From Moraxellaceae bacterium (GTDB lineage: Bacteria > Pseudomonadota > Gammaproteobacteria > Pseudomonadales > Moraxellaceae): a DNA stretch of 37,613 bases. The DNA is taken from positions 1 through 37,613 of the forward strand of contig JAJFBF010000033.1 in assembly GCA_020697295.1 (NCBI GenBank), in the 5' to 3' direction. Positions 29,247-37,613 of this stretch are shown piece after piece; position 1 is the stretch's first letter, and each line of letters starts with the position of its first letter. The position numbers were made by a program, and so were the translations under genes. The notes beneath the pieces are model-generated. The model was not told the origin of the DNA. It was given only the letters and a program-made list of their open reading frames with translations, and searched no databases.

Positions 29247-29633
29247 TCAGGCGGTCAGCGCCAGCACTTTCTTGAACAGGTCTTTCTGCTCGGCGGACGG
29301 ACGCGCGGTCTGCAGGGCCATGAGCTTGCTCATGTCGCCTTCAACCTTGATCTGGCCGCTCATGAAGCCCTGCATGCCGGCAGCGCTGTCGCCTTCCAGG
29401 AAGATCTTGCGCAGCAGGTCGGAGGGCAGGGTCAGCTTGGTGGGCGCGGAAGCGTTGTGGCCTTTCTCGAAGTTGCCACCGTTCAGGCACATGTCGACGT
29501 TGCCGTTGGGCAGGCCGGTCGCCGTCACGTTCAGGGCAAGGCCGGCCAGCACGGGCGGGACGTTGAGGTTGCCGGCAGCGGCGGTGAGTTCAGTGACCTG
29601 GGCAAACCACTCATCAGACAGGAAAGCGGCCAT
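29247..29633 (-). CDS. SCP2 sterol-binding domain protein
   Basis: A single-domain, 128-residue SCP2-fold protein, predicted to bind acyl-CoA or other lipid in a hydrophobic pocket. The C-terminal half has the family pattern SAAGMQGFMSGQIKVEGDMSKLMALQ, which covers the last strand and helix. A GGAGA ribosome site lies 7 bases before the ATG. It is transcribed alone. In a genome with several acyl-CoA genes nearby, a lipid-carrier role fits, but no ligand can be named. Confidence 0.88.
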   Translation of the reverse strand: MAAFLSDEWFAQVTELTAAAGNLNVPPVLAGLALNVTATGLPNGNVDMCLNGGNFEKGHNASAPTKLTLPSDLLRKIFLEGDSAAGMQGFMSGQIKVEGDMSKLMALQTARPSAEQKDLFKKVLALTA

Positions 29634-29926
29634 TTTTCATTCTCCGGTAGTGTCTCTTGGTTAGGCCAGTCCGCAAGGACCTGGCTGCGTGTCCATCACT
29701 GTAGCGCGCCAACGCCTACAAGGCCGAGCAACCGCCTGTGCGGTCCGCCGCTACAATGAGCAACGTACCCTACAAGACCCCCCTACCCTTGGCAATAACG
29801 AATCCTGGCACGCAGCCTGACATTTCCGCTCACGCCCTCGCCATGCATGCCCGCCAGCCCCGGAGGCGCCTGCCCCGCCTCTGGATGAGAACGCAGGGCA
29901 CTACCTCCAGGCGCGGGTAGCCTCCG

Positions 29927-29944
29927 AAAAACGGGGCCTCCCCG
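29927..29944 (-). terminator. Candidate terminator of glnK-amtB
   Basis: Read on the minus strand, CGGGG-AGG-CCCCG is followed by five T. The stem is only 5 bp but all G-C. It lies about 100 bases after the amtB stop. Confidence 0.45.
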
Positions 29945-30011
29945 CCCATGAGGGGGCTTTCCGGAAATGGCGCCATAGCGCTTGTTTCCGCAGGACAGTC
30001 GGCCTCTTTCA

Positions 30012-30031
30012 TGCCGGGATAAATCCCGACC
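30012..30031. repeat. REP-like palindrome (variant)
   Basis: GCCGGGATAAATCCCGACCT: CGGGAT-AA-ATCCCG pairs perfectly and is followed by GACCTGC, the same right-hand end as the other REP-like units. It lies 16 bases after the amtB stop. Confidence 0.55.
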
Positions 30032-30046
30032 TGCTGAAACAAGCTC

Positions 30047-31360
30047 CTAGTTGAGGTCGTAGCCGCGTTCGTCGTGAAGGACGAGGTCGAGCCCCTCGTT
30101 TTCCTGCTCGGCAGTCACGCGCAGTCCGCCCGTGAGCCGGCCGGTCAGCTTGAGCAGACCCCAGGTCAGCAGCGCGGTATAGCCAGCGGTGACAAGGATA
30201 CCGAGGACCTGCACGCCCAACTGCTGGCCGATGCCGGTATTGCCGGTGCCGAAGCCCATGCCGCTGAACACGCCCAGGCCGGGTGCGCAGAGAATACCCA
30301 CCAGGAAGGTCCCGAGGATGCCGCCCACGCCATGGACCGGAAATACGTCGAGGGAGTCATCGATCTTCCACTTGCGCTTCAGGAGATAGGTCATCCAGAA
30401 GCAGATGTAGCCCGCAGACAAGCCGATCAGGAGCGCACCGGCGGGACTCACGGAGCCCGATGCCGGAGTAATGGTGCCCAGGCCCGCGACCATGCCGGTC
30501 ACGATCCCCAGCACGGACGGCTTGCCGTGGCGTTTCCATTCCATCGCCATCCACATCAGGGCGCCCGCGGAAGCGGAGATATGGGTCGCCATCAGGGCCA
30601 TGCCGGCAGAGCCATTGGCCGCCAGCGCGGAGCCGGCGTTGAAGCCATACCAGCCCACCCACAGCATGCCGGCGCCAATCACCGTCATGGTCATGTTGTG
30701 AGGGGGCATGGCGGTCTTGCCGAAGCCGCGGCGCGGCCCCACCACAATCGCGGCCACCAGCGCGGCCACGCCGGCGGTGATGTGCACCACGGTCCCTCCC
30801 GCGAAATCCAGCAGGCCCATCTTCTGCAGGAAGCCGCCACCCCAGACCCAGTGGCAGACAGGGGCATAGACCAGCACCGTCCACAGCAGGCTGAACACCA
30901 GCATGGCAGAGAACTTCATGCGCTCGGCGTAGGCGCCGATGATGAGGGCCGGGGTAATGATGGCGAAGGTCATCTGGAAAGCCGCGAAGATGACCTCGGG
31001 AATGTCACCGGTCAGGCTGTCCTTGCCCACCCCGGCAAAGAACGCCTTGGAGAGGTCTCCGATGACCGCATTGGCGCTGCCGCCGTCACCGAAGGCCAGG
31101 GAATAAAGACCGGCCAGCCAGAGCAAGGACACCGCGCCGGCAATAGCGAAGCACTGCATGAGCACGGACAGGACGTTGCGGGTGCGGACCAGGCCGCCAT
31201 AGAACAGGGCCAGGCCGGGCAAGGTCATGAACAGCACCAGGGCTGTCGCAGTCAGGATCCAGGCAGTATTGCCGGGATTGAGGCTGGCCTCGGCGGCCAG
31301 GGCCGGCGTGGCAAGGCAGGACAGCAGCAAGGCGCTGCCGCGAACGATGGATCGCAACAT
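30047..31360 (-). CDS. amtB: Ammonium transporter
   Basis: Trimeric inner-membrane ammonium channel, 437 residues. A signal peptide (ends PALA, about residue 22) is followed by eleven predicted helices. The twin pore histidines are His193 (GGTVVHITAG) and His343 (FPVHGVGGILGT), with the Amt signature FAGGTVVH. The cytosolic tail VTAEQENEGLDLVLHDERG is typical of GlnK-binding Amt proteins. It follows glnK by 41 bases; together they form the standard nitrogen-scarcity module. Confidence 0.96.
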   Translation of the reverse strand: MLRSIVRGSALLLSCLATPALAAEASLNPGNTAWILTATALVLFMTLPGLALFYGGLVRTRNVLSVLMQCFAIAGAVSLLWLAGLYSLAFGDGGSANAVIGDLSKAFFAGVGKDSLTGDIPEVIFAAFQMTFAIITPALIIGAYAERMKFSAMLVFSLLWTVLVYAPVCHWVWGGGFLQKMGLLDFAGGTVVHITAGVAALVAAIVVGPRRGFGKTAMPPHNMTMTVIGAGMLWVGWYGFNAGSALAANGSAGMALMATHISASAGALMWMAMEWKRHGKPSVLGIVTGMVAGLGTITPASGSVSPAGALLIGLSAGYICFWMTYLLKRKWKIDDSLDVFPVHGVGGILGTFLVGILCAPGLGVFSGMGFGTGNTGIGQQLGVQVLGILVTAGYTALLTWGLLKLTGRLTGGLRVTAEQENEGLDLVLHDERGYDLN

Positions 31361-31402
31361 GGAAGTCCCCCAGACTTTTTGAAACTTGTGTTTTTTTCGA
31401 GC

Positions 31403-31756
<354 letters not shown>

Positions 31757-31902
31757 TCAGTTACAAGTTCCCGGGCGCCGGAAGCTGCTGGGGGAGCGCT
31801 TGCGGGCGGGCAGGCGAAGCATATCCCGCCAACGTCGCCCGGCAAGCTCCTTTTTGGCTCACAGCAGGATTCCGGAGCCCCTTGAGGCTCGAAAACAGTG
31901 CA

Positions 31903-31919
31903 TGCACAAACCGCACCAA
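31903..31919 (-). promoter_or_regulatory. Candidate sigma54 promoter for glnK-amtB
   Basis: On the minus strand TTGGTGCGGTTTGTGCA: GG and GC are exactly 10 bases apart as required for -24/-12 promoters, against consensus TGGCACG-N4-TTGC. Seven of the 11 conserved positions agree. Transcription would start near 31892. NtrC/RpoN control of glnK-amtB is standard in related bacteria. Confidence 0.5.
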
Positions 31920-32099
31920 CCCCTACAGGCTGACAAAATGTCGACTTGCCGGGGAATACGAAAATCGGCATAGTCGCGCCCGCTCGTTTTTGATGCGTTT
32001 GTGCCGCCTTCGCCTCACATACGCTCTATTTTGGTGCGCCGAGGCCGCCGATGCCCCCTGCCCTCCACCGCCCAGGCCGGCCTGCCGCCTTGCCCCTCC

Positions 32100-32113
32100 T
32101 TGATATGCATCAA
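32100..32113 (+). promoter_or_regulatory. FNR/Anr box upstream of ccoNOQP
   Basis: TTGATATGCATCAA is a perfect match to TTGAT-N4-ATCAA. Its centre at 32106.5 is 41.5 bases before the start expected 7 bases after the -10 TACAAT (32136-32141), the class II activator distance. It should turn the cbb3 operon on at low oxygen. Confidence 0.85.
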
Positions 32114-32135
32114 GATTTGGGGGTCTTGCCGCAGA

Positions 32136-32141
32136 TACAAT
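32136..32141 (+). promoter_or_regulatory. -10 element of the ccoN promoter
   Basis: TACAAT, 5 of 6 consensus bases. There is no matching -35, as expected when FNR/Anr contacts RNA polymerase from -41.5. Start near 32148, leaving a long leader of about 230 bases before the ccoN ATG. Confidence 0.65.
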
Positions 32142-32376
32142 TCTTTTACGCAGAATCCTGCCGGTGCGGGCGCCCCGGCAACGGTCCTGCCCGAAGCCAG
32201 AGAAGCGCGGAAATGAGAGCCGTCAACTCCTCCCCCTGGACCCACCAGCCTGTTTCCCTGACAGGGCAGATATCGACACGGTCCAGCTTCCGCCGTTCTG
32301 GCCCATCCCCGGCACTGCGCCGGCAAGCACCTGTTTCCGTTTCACATTTTTCAGCAACCAAGCCAAAGGTAGTGTT

Positions 32377-33814
<1,438 letters not shown>

Positions 33815-33831
<17 letters not shown>

Positions 33832-34432
33832 GCTTGTAGAAAAGAATGTCGGCCTCATGGCCGCGCTGATCCTGGTCGCCATCAGCTTCGGCGGCCTCGT
33901 GGAAATCGTGCCGCTGTTCTTCCAGAAGGAAACCACGCAGCCGGTCACGGGCATGAAGCCGCTGACCGCCCTGCAGATGGAAGGTCGCGACATTTTCATC
34001 CGTGAAGGCTGCAACGTCTGCCACACGCAGATGATCCGCCCGCTGCGCGCCGAAACCGAACGCTATGGCCACTACTCCGTGGCCGGCGAGTCGGTGTGGG
34101 ACCATCCCTTCCTGTGGGGCTCCAAGCGTACCGGTCCGGACCTTGCCCGCGTCGGTGGCCGTTACTCCGATGACTGGCACCGCGCCCACCTGATCAATCC
34201 GCGTGACGTGGTGCCGGAGTCGAACATGCCCGGTTACCCGTGGCTGGCGAAGAACACCCTCACCGGCGAACACACCTCCGCCAAGCTGCAGGCCTTCGCC
34301 ACTTTCGGCGTACCCTACACGGCAGAAGAGATCAGCAAGGCCCCCTACGAAGTCCAGGGCAAGACCGAACTCGACGCCGTCGTGGCCTACCTGCAGCAGC
34401 TGGGTACCGCCATCAAGAGCAGGAGGGAATGA
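33815..34432 (+). CDS. ccoO: Cytochrome c oxidase cbb3-type, subunit II
   Basis: Mono-heme cytochrome c subunit anchored by one N-terminal helix (about residues 12-34), with the periplasmic domain passing electrons to CcoN. Length 205 residues. Heme motif C66-N-V-C-H70 and the distal Met in [15 protein letters not shown] about 8 bases upstream of the ATG; the start overlaps the end of ccoN. Confidence 0.97.
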
Positions 34433-34617
34433 TGTCCTACGGCCTCATGCACAGCATCGCCACCGTGGCCGCCTTCCTCGCCTTCATTGGCGTGTGCTGG
34501 TGGGCTTACCGTCCGGCCAACCGGCAGCGCTTCGAGAGCATCGGGCGTTCGGCGCTGGAATCCGATCCCATCCTGTCGCCTGAGAACGGGCGTTCCCTGC
34601 AGGAGAATGGCAAATGA
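34432..34617 (+). CDS. ccoQ: Cytochrome c oxidase cbb3-type, subunit CcoQ
   Basis: A 61-residue single-helix protein (helix about 5-23) that stabilises the cbb3 complex. AGGAGGG lies 4-5 bases before the ATG at 34432; an ATG at 34429 is too close to it. The start overlaps the ccoO stop and the end overlaps the ccoP start (ATGA), so the four genes are tightly coupled. Small enough to be missed by gene finders. Confidence 0.9.
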   Translation: MSYGLMHSIATVAAFLAFIGVCWWAYRPANRQRFESIGRSALESDPILSPENGRSLQENGK

Positions 34618-35504
34618 GTAACTTCTGGAATGTCTACATCATCGCCCTGGTGGTGCTGAACATCGTCGGCTGCGCCTGGCTGCTGATGTGGACGCGCAAG
34701 ATGAATCCCGCCGACATGCCCGCGGACGGTACCACCGGCCACGAGTACGACGGCATCCGCGAATACAACAACCCGCTGCCGGCCTGGTGGCTGTACCTGT
34801 TCTGGATCACGCTGGTGTTCGGCGTGGCCTACCTGGTCCTCTACCCGGGCCTCGGGAAGTTCCAGGGCGTGCTGGGCTGGTCCTCGCAGCAGGAAGTCGC
34901 CCAGGACGAGGCGGCCTACCAGAAGCAGTACGGCGCCATCTACGCCGACTATGCCAAGGTAGCCATCCCGGAGCTGGCAAAGGATGCACGCGCCATGAAG
35001 ATTGGCGGTCGCCTGTTCGCCAACAACTGCGCGGCCTGCCATGGCACTGACGCCCACGGCGCCAGGGGCTTTCCCAACCTGACCGACAGTGACTGGCTCT
35101 ACGGAGGCGAACCTGAACGCATCGTGGAGACCCTGACCCAGGGGCGCACGGGCATGATGCCTGCCTGGAAGGAAATCCTCGGCGACGAGGGCGTGAAGAA
35201 GGCCACCCACTATGTGATGTCGATCGCTGGCCGCCAGGCCGACGCCGGCCTGGCCGCGGCCGGGCAGGAAGTCTTCGCCACCAACTGCGCCGCCTGCCAT
35301 GGCGCGGACGGCAAGGGCAACCCGCTGATGGGCGCGCCCAACCTGACCGACAAGGTCTGGCTGTACGGTGGCACCGAAGCCGCCATCACCCAGACGCTGG
35401 CGGAAGGCCGCCAGGGCCATATGCCGGCGCAGAAGGACCTCCTCGGCGAGGAGCGCATCCATCTGCTGGCGGCCTATGTCTGGTCGCTGTCAAACAATCG
35501 TTGA
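34614..35504 (+). CDS. ccoP: Cytochrome c oxidase cbb3-type, subunit III (di-heme)
   Basis: Di-heme cytochrome c that accepts electrons from soluble cytochrome c for CcoO/CcoN. Length 296 residues. Two N-terminal hydrophobic segments (about 4-25 and 62-80), then two cytochrome c domains with C139-A-A-C-H143 and C225-A-A-C-H229. Starts in the ccoQ stop (ATGA). Last gene of the structural set. Confidence 0.97.
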   Translation: MSNFWNVYIIALVVLNIVGCAWLLMWTRKMNPADMPADGTTGHEYDGIREYNNPLPAWWLYLFWITLVFGVAYLVLYPGLGKFQGVLGWSSQQEVAQDEAAYQKQYGAIYADYAKVAIPELAKDARAMKIGGRLFANNCAACHGTDAHGARGFPNLTDSDWLYGGEPERIVETLTQGRTGMMPAWKEILGDEGVKKATHYVMSIAGRQADAGLAAAGQEVFATNCAACHGADGKGNPLMGAPNLTDKVWLYGGTEAAITQTLAEGRQGHMPAQKDLLGEERIHLLAAYVWSLSNNR

Positions 35505-35518
35505 TGTATAAACCGGTC

Positions 35519-35545
35519 CGCCTGCGGCAAAGTGCCGCGGGCGGC
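35519..35545 (+). other. Stem-loop after ccoP
   Basis: CCGCCTGCGGCA and TGCCGCGGGCGG pair over 12 bases with one wobble. No T-run follows. It may mark the 3' end of the ccoNOQP mRNA or slow read-through into ccoG. A second small repeat TCTCAA/TTGAGA lies at 35623-35640; the 164-base gap holds nothing else that I can support. Confidence 0.55.
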
Positions 35546-35668
35546 GCCCGGCCAGAAAGCCCAAGATGACGGCAATCCGAATGCAGCAGAGCGAATCGAC
35601 AAGCCACGGTTCGTCCGTGTTTTCTCAATTCACTTTGAGAGGCTCCGCCCGCGGAGTAGAACTACCCC

Positions 35669-37141
35669 ATGTCAAACCTGCCCAGCAACCGCCAGATCAA
35701 GGTCAAGGATGAGTCACCGAACCCGGTAAAGCACGTCAGCAAGGACAGCATCGACCTCTACGCAAAGCGTGAGAAGATCCAGCCGCGCTCGATCAGCGGC
35801 CTCTTCCAGAACGTACGCCTGCTCACGATCTGGGTCACCATGACCCTCTTCCTCGCCCTGCCCTGGATCACCTGGGATGGCCGCCAGGCCCTGCTTTTCG
35901 ACCTGCCTGCGCGCAAGTTCTACATTTTCTGGTGGACCTTCCTGCCCCAGGACTTCTTCTTCCTGTCCTGGCTGCTGATCATGGCCGCCTTCTCCCTTTT
36001 TGCCGTCACTGTCTTTGCGGGACGCGTCTACTGCGGCTATTTCTGCCCGCAGACGGTGTGGACCAAGATCTTCCTGATCATCGAGCACTATACCGAGGGC
36101 GAGCGTAACGCCCGCGTGCGCCTGGACAAGGCGCCGCTCAGCCTGAACAAGATCCTTCGCCGCGGCAGCAAGCACATCCTGTGGCTGGCGGTGGGCTTTA
36201 TCACCGCCATCACATTCGTCGCCTATTTCACGCCGGCGCGCGAGCTGACCCGGGAGCTGCTGCATTTCCAGCTCGGTTTCTGGGAAATGTTCTGGATCCT
36301 CTTTTTCGCTGGCGCCACCTACATGAACGCCGGCTGGATGCGCGAGCAGGTCTGCATGTACATGTGCCCCTACGGCCGCTTCCAGAGCGTGATGTTCGAC
36401 CGCGACACGCTGATCATCTCCTATGACACCGCCCGTGGCGATCCGCGCGGCAGTCGCAAGAAGACGACCGACTACCACGCCCAGGGACTCGGCGACTGCA
36501 TCGACTGCGAGCTCTGCGTGCAGGTTTGCCCCACCGGCATCGACATCCGCGATGGCCTGCAATTCGAATGCATCCAGTGCGCCGCCTGCATCGACGCCTG
36601 CGACTCGGTCATGGACCAGATGGGATACCAGCGGGGCCTGGTGCGCTACACCACGGGAAACATGCTGGAAAAGGGCAGCAAATATCATCTGCTGCGCCCG
36701 CGGCTGATCGGCTATGCCCTGATGATCGGCATCATGGCCGCGGTCTTCCTGGTCACGCTCGGCCTGCGCGTGCCGCTGGAAGTGGAAACCCTGCGCGACC
36801 GCAACCAGCTCTTCCGTGAAACCGGCGAGGGGTTTATCGAGAACGTGTACATGCTCAAGGTCCTGAACAAGTCCCAGGAGGCCGACCGCTACTCGGTCAG
36901 ACTCGACGGCGACAAGGCCATCCGCCTGAGCCGCGAGATGACGATGGAAGCCGCGCCGGGCGAATACTTGTCCCTCCCGGTGACGCTGGTCGCTGACCCG
37001 GCCGAGCTCGATCATCGCAAGAACGACATCGTGTTCATTGTGCAGTCGCTCAACAATCCCAAGGTTCGGGAAGAGAGCAAGAGCAGCTTCCTGGCCCCGG
37101 CCGAAGTGGAGGAGGACAGCGATGCCAACGCTGAAGAATGA
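35669..37141 (+). CDS. ccoG: cbb3 oxidase assembly protein CcoG (FixG/RdxA-like)
   Basis: Inner-membrane iron-sulfur protein, now thought to reduce copper for CuB assembly in cbb3 oxidase. Length 490 residues. Several hydrophobic helices in the first 240 residues carry VYCGYFCPQTVW and QVCMYMCPYGRFQS cysteine pairs. A double [4Fe-4S] ferredoxin domain follows with Cys277/280/283/287 and Cys301/304/307/311. The C-terminus is an Ig-like periplasmic domain (about 365-485). Position after ccoP and just before ccoH is the usual cbb3 assembly set. Its ATG has no strong ribosome site. Confidence 0.95.
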   Translation: MSNLPSNRQIKVKDESPNPVKHVSKDSIDLYAKREKIQPRSISGLFQNVRLLTIWVTMTLFLALPWITWDGRQALLFDLPARKFYIFWWTFLPQDFFFLSWLLIMAAFSLFAVTVFAGRVYCGYFCPQTVWTKIFLIIEHYTEGERNARVRLDKAPLSLNKILRRGSKHILWLAVGFITAITFVAYFTPARELTRELLHFQLGFWEMFWILFFAGATYMNAGWMREQVCMYMCPYGRFQSVMFDRDTLIISYDTARGDPRGSRKKTTDYHAQGLGDCIDCELCVQVCPTGIDIRDGLQFECIQCAACIDACDSVMDQMGYQRGLVRYTTGNMLEKGSKYHLLRPRLIGYALMIGIMAAVFLVTLGLRVPLEVETLRDRNQLFRETGEGFIENVYMLKVLNKSQEADRYSVRLDGDKAIRLSREMTMEAAPGEYLSLPVTLVADPAELDHRKNDIVFIVQSLNNPKVREESKSSFLAPAEVEEDSDANAEE

Positions 37142-37613
37142 TGCCGCCCCGCGCCCTTGGTACCGCCAGTTCTGGCCCTGGTTCATCATGGCGCTGCCGG
37201 CCAGCGCGGTGGTGGCCGGATTGACCACTGTCGGGATTGCCTTCATCAACCAGGACAGCGTGGTGCGAGACGACTGGTACAAGGAAGGCAAGGCCATCAA
37301 CCAGGACCTGGGCCGCGACACGCGCGCCACCCGGCTGGGCATGACTGCCGAGATGCGCATCGATGACCTGACGGGCGAGATCAGCGTGCGCCTGCGCCAG
37401 GCCACCACCGCCCCGCTGCCTGGGCAGCTGGCTGTGCATTTCTCGCATCCCACCCAGGCCAGCGCCGACCAGACGCTGGTCCTGGCGCGCAGTGGCGACA
37501 TTTTCCGTGGCCAGTTGCCGCGCGCGCTCAGTGGCCGCTTCTACATCGAACTGGGCACGCCGGAGTGGCGTCTGATCGGGACGCGTACCTTCCCTCTGGC
37601 GGAATTCACCCTG
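37122..37613 (+). CDS. ccoH: cbb3 oxidase assembly protein CcoH/FixH, cut by the window end
   Basis: The frame from ATG 37122 stays open for 164 codons to the last base, so it is truncated. It overlaps the end of ccoG by 20 bases and has GGAGGA upstream. A short cytosolic N-terminus with WYRQFWPWFIMALP is followed by one transmembrane helix (about 22-45) and VVRDDWYKEGKAINQ, the FixH family hallmark. It is needed for stability of the cbb3 complex. The rest of the assembly genes (ccoI, ccoS) would be expected just beyond the window. Confidence 0.92.
   Translation, partial: MPTLKNDAAPRPWYRQFWPWFIMALPASAVVAGLTTVGIAFINQDSVVRDDWYKEGKAINQDLGRDTRATRLGMTAEMRIDDLTGEISVRLRQATTAPLPGQLAVHFSHPTQASADQTLVLARSGDIFRGQLPRALSGRFYIELGTPEWRLIGTRTFPLAEFTL

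Larger units (their letters stand above)
29634..30046. other. Gap between amtB and the SCP2 gene
   Basis: 413 bases. It holds a candidate amtB terminator (29927-29944) and a palindrome (30012-30031). A 70-codon minus-strand frame at 29830-30042 lacks a ribosome site and any family feature and was not accepted. A promoter for the SCP2 gene is expected near 29700 but no good pair of hexamers was found. Confidence 0.6.

Noticed and set aside
29830..30042. A 70-codon minus-strand frame next to amtB
   Set aside because: No ribosome site, no domain, and it spans both the candidate terminator and the palindrome.
35500..35515. TTGATGTATAAAC as an FNR/Anr box for ccoG
   Set aside because: Only the left half matches; the right half does not read ATCAA, and it overlaps the ccoP stop.

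Overview
This is a GC-rich chromosomal window from an aerobic gammaproteobacterium. The evidence is the gene order gltA <-> sdhCDAB-sucAB-lpd-sucCD (lpd between sucB and sucC, as in pseudomonads), an E. coli-type citrate synthase (His264/His305/Asp362 at identical positions), a FadH-type dienoyl-CoA reductase, a GlnK-AmtB pair and a cbb3 oxidase behind an FNR/Anr box. A Pseudomonadales- or Nevskiales-like organism fits, but no genus can be named from the sequence. There are no rRNA, tRNA or transposase genes, and no phage genes or CRISPR arrays that I can see.

Layout. 1-1.3 kb: the 3' part of a repetitive YadA-type trimeric autotransporter gene with an apparent one-base insertion right after a 100-bp exact repeat. 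1.3-1.8 kb: no recognisable gene, but a strong orphan + strand terminator. 1.8-4.6 kb: a TetR regulator divergent from fadH, with a perfect palindrome between them. 4.8-16.2 kb (minus strand): sdhC-sdhD-sdhA-sdhB-sucA-sucB-lpd-sucC-sucD, covering the TCA steps from 2-oxoglutarate to fumarate. A consensus-like promoter lies upstream of sdhC, and stem-loops sit in the wider junctions. 16.7-18 kb: gltA, divergent. 18-19.4 kb: a 3-hydroxyisobutyrate-dehydrogenase-family gene and a PsiF-like secreted small protein. 19.4-23.5 kb: a thiolase divergent from a long FabG and a MaoC hydratase, the same set and arrangement as mycobacterial fadA2 / fabG4-htdX. 23.7-29.2 kb: a class C-like serine hydrolase, a FecCD/BtuCD-type importer lacking its binding protein, and a MoxR AAA ATPase plus CoxE-like VWA pair. 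29.2-31.8 kb (minus): an SCP2 lipid-binding protein and glnK-amtB with a candidate sigma54 promoter. 32.1-37.6 kb: ccoNOQP, ccoG and the start of ccoH, with an FNR/Anr box at the exact class II distance from a good -10.

How the genes work together. FadH, the thiolase/FabG/MaoC set and SCP2 handle acyl-CoA. Acetyl-CoA enters the TCA cycle through GltA, OGDH, Suc and Sdh. Electrons leave through the high-affinity cbb3 oxidase when oxygen is low. GlnK-AmtB ties 2-oxoglutarate and nitrogen status to ammonium uptake. Most of the window is housekeeping metabolism. The less ordinary items are the broken adhesin, the junction hairpins in the TCA operon, the REP-like palindromes, the FadA2/FabG4/HtdX-like block, and the MoxR-CoxE and orphan importer genes.
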